A stretch of DNA of 34,096 nucleotides, taken from a virus. Below are positions 27,936 to 34,096 of the stretch, in pieces (the first letter of the stretch is position 1; every line of letters begins with the position of its first letter). Where the stretch lies: IMG/VR virus record IMGVR_UViG_3300005518_000030, positions 1 through 34,096 of that record. The stretch is one strand, 5' to 3'. The notes under the pieces are model-generated. The model was not told the origin of the DNA, did not search any database, and saw nothing but the letters and a program-made list of their open reading frames with translations. The translations under genes were made by a program, and so were the position numbers.

Positions 27936-28541
27936 CTATCCGAAGCCGGGCAGGACGAACGGCTCGATGAGCGCCCACACGTCCGGGTCCCGGCGGGACA
28001 GGTTGCGCACACCCCACTCGGCCGAGCCGATGATGCCCTCCGGGGAGTCCTTGCGCTTGTACAGGCGGGATGCCTGGATGAGGCAGGCCTGCGCGATGTC
28101 GTCCGGGACAGCCGGCCACCCGAACTTCGCAGTGACCCGGATGCGAGTGAAGGCTGTGCCCCAGATTGTGAGCGGCCGCAGCAGCCCGGTGATGGGGTAG
28201 CCGTCGGCGAGGGCGTTGTCGGGGGTCGTCTCGTAGGTGCCGGTGATGTCCGTGAACACTCCACCGCCGGTCGATGCCGACTCGACCGTCATGCCGGTGG
28301 TGTCGCCGATGTCGTCGACCTTGAGCACGTCACCGTCTTCTTCACGGACGATCTGCTGGTGCAGCCGGTAGGTGCGCGCCGTGACCGTGGTGTCCAGCCA
28401 GAAGCGCCGCCCGGTGGCCCGGTCGATGCCGCGGGATGCCGAGTTGAGAGCCTTGGTCAGCAGGGCGTCCCGGGTGGTGTCGTCCGCCTCGATGCCCAGC
28501 TGCGCCTTGAGGTCGTCGAGGGTGGCGTACTCGGTGGCCAT
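27936..28541 (-). CDS. head-tail connector protein, gp6-like
   Basis: A 201-residue protein beginning MATEYATLDDLKAQLGIEAD DTTRDALLTKALNSASRGID, the classic start of HK97 gp6/gp15-family adaptors (short helix hairpin with the A-x-x-x-I-D motif). A C-terminal helical segment (VPDDIAQACLIQASRLYKRK DSPEG) closes the fold. It should form the ring under the portal. It is followed closely by the terminator-type gene. Confidence 0.85.
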   Translation of the reverse strand: MATEYATLDDLKAQLGIEADDTTRDALLTKALNSASRGIDRATGRRFWLDTTVTARTYRLHQQIVREEDGDVLKVDDIGDTTGMTVESASTGGGVFTDITGTYETTPDNALADGYPITGLLRPLTIWGTAFTRIRVTAKFGWPAVPDDIAQACLIQASRLYKRKDSPEGIIGSAEWGVRNLSRRDPDVWALIEPFVLPGFG

Positions 28542-28542
28542 G

Positions 28543-28761
28543 TCAGGTGGTCTCCGAGCCCTTTGCCCGGCGACCCTTGGGCGGCGTCGAACGGGATGAC
28601 GCCCGGCTCGGCTTGTCATCTGTCGGCGGCTCGGCGCCGCGCAGCTTGAGCTGTTCGTCGACCTCGGCGACGCGGTTGGTGAGGCCGCGCTGCACCAGGC
28701 CCTCGCGCTCGCGCAGCAGCGCGGCGACCATCGAGTCCTCGGTCTGGGGTGCGTCGGGCAT
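28543..28761 (-). CDS. small helical protein, head region
   Basis: A 72-residue protein with a coiled helix (MVAALLREREGLVQRGLTNR VAEVDEQLKLRG) and a Ser/Arg/Lys-rich disordered tail (PSRASSRSTPPKGRRAKGSE). Such small proteins lie between capsid and connector genes in many Streptomyces phages; the function is unknown. It stops 1 bp before the connector start and follows a strong hairpin. Confidence 0.68.
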   Translation of the reverse strand: MPDAPQTEDSMVAALLREREGLVQRGLTNRVAEVDEQLKLRGAEPPTDDKPSRASSRSTPPKGRRAKGSETT

Positions 28762-28789
28762 TGCTTCGCTCCCGGGGGTGGTGGGTGGA

Positions 28790-28827
28790 CCGCGAGGGCC
28801 CGCCGGAATCGTGGCGGGCCCTCGCGG
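28790..28827 (-). terminator. strong hairpin after the capsid gene
   Basis: A perfect 15-bp stem (28790-28804 with 28813-28827, CCGCGAGGGCCCGCC) has an 8-nt loop, 6 bp after the major capsid stop. It probably terminates part of the transcripts, giving more capsid than connector protein. Confidence 0.8.
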
Positions 28828-28832
28828 GTGGA

Positions 28833-30224
28833 TCAGACGCCGGTGAAGGTCGGCGTCACGAGACCCGTGCCGCCGATCTTGCGGGCCTGCGTGTAGCGGG
28901 CGTGGGTGTACGCGAAGTAGCCGTACACGACCATCAGGACACCGAGGTTGGCCAGCTTCGGCTGCTCCGCCCGGATGTACATCGGGGCGTTCGGGTCCTC
29001 CCACAGGTGGCACTCGTTGCGGTCCACGAGGTAGACCTCATCCTCGTTGGTGCCCGCCCCGTAGTTCGTCGCGATGTTGTTGTCGACGACGACCGGAGTG
29101 CCGTTGGGCAGCGTGCCGCGCACGCCGCTGCCGTAGGTCGTGCCGAGGTTGACGCCGGACATCTGCGCGGCGATGCCCGGCTGGCTGATGAGCGGCCAGG
29201 TGGACGACAGGGCGTTCTGCATCCAGTACCAGCGGCGCGAGTGCATGACCGCGATGTTCTCGCCGGACGCCTGGTCCAGCAGCGCGGCCTCGACGCCCGA
29301 CAGGCCTTCCAGGATCTTCGGGTAGAACTCCGTCGCGGTCGGTGTGGCGTCGGTGTACGCGACGGCGGTGGCCACGTTGGTCAGGCCGTTGGTGGCCTGG
29401 TTGAGCAGCGTGGAGTCCAGCGTCGTCGCGTAGCGGCGGAACAGGTCGTCGAGGACGACCGGCTCGACGCCAGCGCCGCGCTCGATGGCCTGCCGCGACA
29501 GCGTCTGCTGGCCCGCGTTGGTCTGCACGTTGATGGTCATCAGCGTGTCGTCGATGTCCGTCTCGGACACCGCGCTGTTCTCCGACGCCTGCAGGGCAAC
29601 GCTGGTCGCCGTGGTGATGCGGGACAGGTTGACCGTCATGCCCTGGGCAGGCAGGTCATGCCCGCGGATGGCGTCCGCGAACGGGCGACGGGCGGCCGCG
29701 GCCGGGGCGTACAGGTCCGTCAGGTACTGCGGCACCACCAGACCGGAGAACGCGCCCGTACCGGCCGCGCGCTGCAGCTGGTCGCCGCGTTCGACGCGCT
29801 CTTCCTGCATGTGCCGGCCGAGCCGGTCGCGGGCCTCGTAGTCGCCAAGGAACGCCGCGGCGACGTCCCGCTCGAAGCTGGAGCCACGCCGGTCCTGGTC
29901 GGGCCGGTACGTGCGCTCCTCGGCGCCCACGCGGGCGACCTGGTCGTAGGCCGGCGCCCGGTTCGCCGCGGGCGTGGTGCGCGCCTGCAGCTGCGCGAGC
30001 TCGGCCTCGCGGGCCTCCTCAGCCTCCAGCTCAGCAAGAGCCTCCTGGCGGCGGGTGACCTCGGCGTCCGCAGCGTCGCGGCGGGCGACCTGCGCGGTGA
30101 CAGCCTCCTCGGTCAGGTTCTCGTCGGAGCGGAGCGCGACCAGCGCGTCCTGCTCCTGCTGGCGAGTGGTGATCGCCGTTCCCAGCGCGGTACGCGCCTG
30201 GGCGATCAGTTCGGCGAGCGTCAC
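28833..30224 (-). CDS. major capsid protein with N-terminal scaffold domain
   Basis: A 463-residue HK97-fold capsid protein. Residues 1 to about 150 form a charged coiled coil (ARRDAADAEVTRRQEALAEL EAEEAREAELAQLQ), the delta scaffold domain usually removed by the protease. The capsid core follows (TGAFSGLVVPQYLTDLYAPA; MTVNLSRITTATSVALQASE NSAVSETD; RRWYWMQNAL; GTLPNGTPVVVDNNI), with the last part VLMVVYGYFAYTHARYTQA. The gene comes after portal and protease in the standard order. GTG or ATG region at 30224 with AAGGAGG upstream. Confidence 0.94.
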   Translation of the reverse strand: MTLAELIAQARTALGTAITTRQQEQDALVALRSDENLTEEAVTAQVARRDAADAEVTRRQEALAELEAEEAREAELAQLQARTTPAANRAPAYDQVARVGAEERTYRPDQDRRGSSFERDVAAAFLGDYEARDRLGRHMQEERVERGDQLQRAAGTGAFSGLVVPQYLTDLYAPAAAARRPFADAIRGHDLPAQGMTVNLSRITTATSVALQASENSAVSETDIDDTLMTINVQTNAGQQTLSRQAIERGAGVEPVVLDDLFRRYATTLDSTLLNQATNGLTNVATAVAYTDATPTATEFYPKILEGLSGVEAALLDQASGENIAVMHSRRWYWMQNALSSTWPLISQPGIAAQMSGVNLGTTYGSGVRGTLPNGTPVVVDNNIATNYGAGTNEDEVYLVDRNECHLWEDPNAPMYIRAEQPKLANLGVLMVVYGYFAYTHARYTQARKIGGTGLVTPTFTGV

Positions 30225-30277
30225 GGCTCGTCCTCCTTGGTCGATGGATTCCAGACGCCCCGGTCCAGGTCAGACGG

Positions 30278-30349
30278 CCACCCGAGGCATGGCGCCGGGT
30301 GGGCTCGTGCGCGCAGAGCGCAGGGCAAAGCTCCCGCCGGACGGCGGGA
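30278..30349 (-). other. untranslated gap with two hairpins before capsid gene
   Basis: The 135-bp gap between protease and capsid genes has no gene. It contains CCACCCG/CGGGTGG (30278-30284 with 30296-30302) and TCCCGCCG/CGGCGGGA (30332-30339 with 30342-30349). The second follows the protease stop and may be a terminator or mRNA-processing site; the gap may also contain a capsid promoter. Confidence 0.4.
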
Positions 30350-30359
30350 AGATCAGGGG

Positions 30360-31028
30360 TCAGCGGGCGAGCGCGATCTCCAGGAGCGCGCGGGCCCGGC
30401 TCGACGGCGCGGCCGCGGGCTGTCGCAGGCTCGCCCCCGTGTACGGGTTGGCGCCGTAACCGACGATCGCGACGTCGCCGCGGTGGATGTCGTACCGGTT
30501 GATGCGGTACTCGGTGTAGTCGGGGCTCCACTGGCCCGACTCGATGCGGAACGCGAACGACATCTCGTCGACCAGGCCCGAGCGCAGCTTCGGCGCGATG
30601 TACGCCACGTCGTAGTCGTTCGGGTCGAGGGCGGGCGCACGCACTTCCAGGCCGCTGGAGCTTTCGGTCAGCAGCAGCGTGCCGGTGGTGGTGCGGGCCA
30701 GGCGCCGCAGCTGATCGTGTCCGAGGACGAGCGGCACGTCGAGGTCGGCGCGGGCCAGCGAGTCGGCGCCCGCACCCTCGCTGACGATCTCCGTGTACGG
30801 GCCGAACATGTCCCACATCTCGTAGGCCTGCTCGTACACAGTCGCCTGGCCAACGAACTCCAGGGTCCCGCCGTCACCGGCCTCGCGCACCTCGACGCCG
30901 GACAGGGCAGCGCGCACCGTGGCGCGGGATCCGGCCTGCTCGGCGCAACGGCGCTGCGAGGGCCGGTCCACGCGCTGCCGGACGTTGTGGGCTCGTTCCG
31001 CCGCGGCCGCGGCGAGCGTGATGGTCAT
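30360..31028 (-). CDS. prohead protease, HK97 family
   Basis: A 222-residue serine protease of the HK97/herpes assemblin type. The catalytic His is H104 in VLGHDQLRRL and the Ser is S158 in DEMSFAFRI, with the strand EFVGQATVYEQAYEMW earlier and IHRGDVAIVGYGANP after. It should cut the delta domain of the capsid protein during maturation. The ATG at 31028 overlaps the portal stop (ATGA). An N-terminal basic extension of about 50 residues is present. Confidence 0.92.
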   Translation of the reverse strand: MTITLAAAAAERAHNVRQRVDRPSQRRCAEQAGSRATVRAALSGVEVREAGDGGTLEFVGQATVYEQAYEMWDMFGPYTEIVSEGAGADSLARADLDVPLVLGHDQLRRLARTTTGTLLLTESSSGLEVRAPALDPNDYDVAYIAPKLRSGLVDEMSFAFRIESGQWSPDYTEYRINRYDIHRGDVAIVGYGANPYTGASLRQPAAAPSSRARALLEIALAR

Positions 31029-32245
31029 GACGGTGCTCCCGGTACGGCGGTCGTGGGTTGCGCGGGGACGGAGCGCGAGCCGAAGAGGCGGTCGAACTCG
31101 GCGAGCTGGTCCTCGGTGAAGGGCGGCCGTTCCTCGAGCGCGCGCGCCTCGGACGGGGCGAGCGTCCTCGAATCGATCTGCGTCTTCAGGGTCTGAGCGC
31201 GAGCCGCCGGGTCCATCCGCAGGAGCGCGTCGGTGTTGAGCTTCACGTAGCGCGGGTTGGACACCAGCTTCCGGCTGAACGCGTCTTCGCGACGGCCCAC
31301 GGCCGGCCCCAGGTTCATGATGAGGAACTGAAGGTTGCGCTGGCTGATGTTGGCGTAGGTGACGCTGCTGCCTGATACCGCGGCGTCGATCAGGTCGCTG
31401 GGCACGCCGAAGAACCGGGCGATGTCGCTCATGCCGAACTGGCGGGCCTCGATGAACTGCGCCTGCTGGGCTACGGCTTGGATCGGGTTGTACTCCCAGT
31501 CGGCGCCGTGCACGAACACGTCGCCGTTGGAGACGGCCGCGCGGAACGCCTCCTTGGCCTCCCGTGCGCTCTTCTTGTCGATCGTCTTGGAGGTGTTCTT
31601 CAGCGTGCCCGACGGGATGATGCCGGCCCCGAACCAGTCCCGGGCGAACTGCTGCGCGTTCAGGGACTCCTCGATCGTCCACGCCGCATACGCCACCGGC
31701 GACAGGCCGAGCGGGAACCCGGCCACGGTGTACTGCTTCTCATGCCACACGTCCCACGGGTCGTACTCGGTGCCGCAGATCTTGAACTTCTTGATCTGCG
31801 AGCCGTTGGCCCGGACAGTGACGTCGCCGAGGTTCACCAGGTCGACGCGCCCGGGCAGGCCGCGCCCGTCCGGGCCGATCACGCCCGTGCGTTCCGTGAT
31901 CAGACCGAAGCAGTTCCCGCCCCGGTCAAGGTCGAACTCGGTGGAGTACATCCACTCCTTGATGCCGACCTCCTGCCCGCCCGGGTTGACCAGGACGGGA
32001 GGTTTGGGCACCTCCACCTGCAGGCCCTGCACCTTGCGGTACACATCGATCGGCATCATCGACACCAGGTCCGCGCGCAGCCGCAGGCATGCCCACACCG
32101 CGGAGTGCCGCAGCGCCGTGTCGTTGGTGACGTGCACGCTCCTGCCGCCGAGACGGTCCTCACGGGCCAGGTTCAGCAGATCCTCGGCGGTGACGATGTT
32201 CGCGTCGCGGGTGAAGACGCGTCGCACCTTCGACCAGGCGCCCAT
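31025..32245 (-). CDS. portal protein, HK97 family
   Basis: A 406-residue portal. The start (MGAWSKVRRVFTRD) is followed by the conserved SAVWACLRLRADLVSMMPID and then the clip/stem region with ARDWFGAGIIPSGTL, a helix with RQFGMSDIARFFGVPSDLID, and the QRNLQFLIMNLGPAVGRRED segment typical of the family. It forms the dodecameric ring for DNA entry and exit. It lies 10 bp after the terminase gene. The length is slightly short for the family but complete. Confidence 0.94.
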   Translation of the reverse strand: MGAWSKVRRVFTRDANIVTAEDLLNLAREDRLGGRSVHVTNDTALRHSAVWACLRLRADLVSMMPIDVYRKVQGLQVEVPKPPVLVNPGGQEVGIKEWMYSTEFDLDRGGNCFGLITERTGVIGPDGRGLPGRVDLVNLGDVTVRANGSQIKKFKICGTEYDPWDVWHEKQYTVAGFPLGLSPVAYAAWTIEESLNAQQFARDWFGAGIIPSGTLKNTSKTIDKKSAREAKEAFRAAVSNGDVFVHGADWEYNPIQAVAQQAQFIEARQFGMSDIARFFGVPSDLIDAAVSGSSVTYANISQRNLQFLIMNLGPAVGRREDAFSRKLVSNPRYVKLNTDALLRMDPAARAQTLKTQIDSRTLAPSEARALEERPPFTEDQLAEFDRLFGSRSVPAQPTTAVPGAPS

Positions 32246-32255
32246 ACGTGCCTCC

Positions 32256-33815
32256 CTACGCGAACGAGTCGCTGATGTCGTAGTCCTCGATCACGTGCGG
32301 GCCCCGGATGAGCAGCGCCCAGCGGGCGAACGTGACCGCGCACAGCGGGCTGATCTCGGTCAGCGAACTGGTGCGGTCAAGCGTCCAGGCGTCACCGTTG
32401 CGGCGCGTCCTGGCGCCGTTCACCGCGGCCGTGAGCGGCACCTGGTCGAGGTGGACGACCGTGCCCTGGTTCATGGCGTCGGCCATCTGCCCGCACGCCT
32501 CCGTGATGTCCCCCGAGCGCATCACGGCCAAGTCGCCGCGCTCCGGATGCTCCTTGTCCTTGGGCACGTCGATGCCCGCGGCGATCAGGTCGTCGATGAG
32601 CGAGCCGGCCGGGGCGCCTGCCGAGGCGACTGCCACGGCAACCGGCTTCCACAGCTTGTGCAGCCGGGCCATGGCGGGCACCACCCAGTCCGTACCAGCA
32701 CGCCGCGCGACGACTTCCAGGTGCACCTTGCCGTCCGGCCGGCGACAGGCCGCGGCGATGGACGCGTGCTTGCGGTCCTGCGACACGTCGATCGCCAGGG
32801 CGACGTCGGTGTTTGCCTTGCTGCCAGCGTCGACCAGGCCGGGCCACTTGCCCTTGGGCACGTTCGGGTCGACGGGCGGCGTCGGCTTGCGGGTGCGGTT
32901 CAGGTAGGCCCGGTCGAACTCGGCCGGGTCCATCTTCTCCAGCTCGGCGGCAATGATCGCCTCGGTCACCGTGTGTCCCAGCGCGGGCAGCGTCGCCCGC
33001 CACGTAGCCGGGTCATCGCGCGGCATGTCCTCCGGGGCGAACCATTCGAAATACGCAGCCCGCGGCCGGACGGCCGCCGCGTCCTCGGCGAGCGCCTTGA
33101 ACAGCGCCTCGATCAGGGCGCGCCCCATCTCCCGCTTCTTGTTCAGCCAGCTGCTCTTCGTCGTACCGCCGGCGGACGCCCACCACAGCTGAGCCATGGC
33201 CCGGGTCAGCATGGCCGGACTGAACGCCTGCTCCAGGCGGTCGTCCTCGTGCGCGAACGCCTCGTCGATGAAACCCAGGTCGAGGGGCGGGCCGTGACCG
33301 GCCTTCTCCGTGTTCGCCGTGATGCCCATGCGGGACCGGGTCTTGCCCCACAGGATCGCCTCGTTGCCGTTCGACTTCCGGATGCGTGCCATCCGGGCCA
33401 GGTCGGAGCCGGAGATCTTCTCCCAGAACTCGTCTTCCCAGCGCTGCCGGGCCATGCCTCGGGTCTGGGCGGCGTACACGATGTTCTGCCGCTGCCAGGC
33501 TAGCGCCCGGTGCACCTGGGCGCCGAGGCACAGCTCCGTCTTGCCCTGCTGCCGGGACACCGACAGGCCGACCTCGCGGTGCGCGAACAGCCCGGTCTCG
33601 GGGTCGATCTCCAGGGCGACGTCGGACACGTACTTCTGCCACGGCATCGGCGGGGCGCCGAGCTTGGCCATGACCTTCCACAGCTTCGGCCCGAGCGACG
33701 GCCGGTCCGGATGCCGGGGCGTACCCCAGCGCGGCGGGCAGGTCAGCCCGTAGCGCTCGTACAGATCCTCGGCGAACTCAGTCGGGGGAGCCCAGGTCTC
33801 CGAGGTCGTCGTCAT
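32256..33815 (-). CDS. terminase large subunit
   Basis: A 519-residue packaging motor and nuclease. The ATPase Walker A is SRQQGKTE at about 87-94 and Walker B is LDLGFIDEAF with D184/E185. The nuclease half carries an acidic strand VALAIDVSQDRKHASIAAAC with D344 and a late acidic motif (NGARTRRNGDAWTLDR region). It should cut and pump the genome into proheads with the HNH protein as helper. Its first 38 bp overlap the end of the small-terminase candidate in another frame. Confidence 0.95.
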   Translation of the reverse strand: MTTTSETWAPPTEFAEDLYERYGLTCPPRWGTPRHPDRPSLGPKLWKVMAKLGAPPMPWQKYVSDVALEIDPETGLFAHREVGLSVSRQQGKTELCLGAQVHRALAWQRQNIVYAAQTRGMARQRWEDEFWEKISGSDLARMARIRKSNGNEAILWGKTRSRMGITANTEKAGHGPPLDLGFIDEAFAHEDDRLEQAFSPAMLTRAMAQLWWASAGGTTKSSWLNKKREMGRALIEALFKALAEDAAAVRPRAAYFEWFAPEDMPRDDPATWRATLPALGHTVTEAIIAAELEKMDPAEFDRAYLNRTRKPTPPVDPNVPKGKWPGLVDAGSKANTDVALAIDVSQDRKHASIAAACRRPDGKVHLEVVARRAGTDWVVPAMARLHKLWKPVAVAVASAGAPAGSLIDDLIAAGIDVPKDKEHPERGDLAVMRSGDITEACGQMADAMNQGTVVHLDQVPLTAAVNGARTRRNGDAWTLDRTSSLTEISPLCAVTFARWALLIRGPHVIEDYDISDSFA

Positions 33816-34053
33816 CGTCAGCGGCCCGCCCCTCCAGCAACTGGGCGAGCGTCTGCCGGAGCTCGCGGGTCAACTGGGGGAGTAGGCGGTCCTCCTGGGT
33901 GACCGGCTCCCCGCAGGTCTCGCACTGGGCGGTGGCTGCAGCGTCGATGCGGCGGGCCAGCGTGTACGCCAGCTCGGACAGGGACGGCTCGACGCCGACC
34001 AGGTCGCCGAGCTGCTCGACGTCGCTGCGCACGGCGTCCTCGACCGAGCCCAT
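33778..34053 (-). CDS. terminase small subunit candidate
   Basis: A 91-residue protein. I chose the ATG at 34053 because AAGGGGG lies five bases upstream; an ATG at 34074 is in frame. It is helical with CETCGEPVTQED in the middle, a DNA-binding-like helix (RELRQTLAQLLEGRA) and an acidic end (ADDDDDLGDLGS). The evidence for terS is mainly its place, immediately before and overlapping terL, and after HNH across the joined ends. The length is short for terS, and the CxxC is unusual, so another packaging-associated protein is possible. Confidence 0.66.
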   Translation of the reverse strand: MGSVEDAVRSDVEQLGDLVGVEPSLSELAYTLARRIDAAATAQCETCGEPVTQEDRLLPQLTRELRQTLAQLLEGRAADDDDDLGDLGSPD

Positions 34054-34096
34054 GGCGCCCCCTTCCAAGATCATCCGGAGGTCATCGGCCCGGGGG

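Noticed and set aside
1-34096. CRISPR arrays, tRNA and rRNA genes, insertion sequences
   Set aside because: No regularly spaced long direct repeats, no cloverleaf with a CCA-type end that I could recognise, and no transposase-like frame. The only short repeat arrays are the GAAACC and GGGACGAGGT clusters, whose units are too short and unevenly spaced for CRISPR.

Overview
The window looks like the genome, complete or nearly so, of a temperate siphovirus of a high-GC actinomycete, most likely Streptomyces. The signs are very high GC with G/C third codon positions, GTG starts and ATGA/GTGA stop-start overlaps, a large serine integrase, an HK97-type head module, a siphovirus tail with a tape measure, and an amidase endolysin. 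Almost every gene is on the minus strand; only a candidate immunity repressor and a GntR regulator are on the plus strand. An HNH endonuclease gene ends at 108 and the small-terminase candidate starts at about 34053. Joining the two window ends would therefore put HNH directly upstream of terS, the usual order around cos, so the window probably begins and ends at or near the packaging site.

Late region (34053 to 16638, read right to left): terS, terL, portal, protease, major capsid protein, a strong hairpin, head-tail connector genes, two paralogous tail-tube-like proteins, a tail-completion candidate, tail assembly chaperones with a GGGAAAA slippery site, tape measure, a very large lectin-domain tail protein, small tail-tip proteins, endolysin, holin, a coiled-coil membrane protein and a membrane-anchored collagen-like protein. 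A 17-bp hairpin (16589-16627) ends this region and also faces the convergent GntR gene.

Control and integration region (16572 to 11997): the GntR/UTRA regulator and its divergent three-gene operon share a promoter region holding three copies of an octamer operator. Further left are an attP candidate, the serine integrase, and a divergent repressor/Cro-like pair whose two promoters appear to give leaderless transcripts through paired GTTGACT operators.

Replication region (11979 to 5722): a chain of small overlapping genes leads to a Prim-Pol primase-polymerase and a RepA/RecA-like ATPase. An iteron array at 8241-8457 is the best origin candidate. SSB and small accessory genes follow.

Transfer-like region (5572 to 971): this is the most unusual part. 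It is a tightly coupled operon of DUF6907-like, DUF2637/Spd-like and small membrane proteins ending in a 705-residue FtsK/SpoIIIE translocase of the TraB type. Such genes are typical of Streptomyces conjugative plasmids and AICEs. Just downstream is a cluster of GAAACC repeats placed where a clt transfer locus would be. The operon promoter region carries a near-identical copy of the GntR operator, which recalls the KorA/TraR control of tra genes in Streptomyces plasmids. Together with the Prim-Pol, SSB and GntR genes, this suggests that a phage structural and integration module has been joined to a conjugative-element-type replication and transfer module. That reading is inference; the genes, repeats and shared operator are visible in the sequence.
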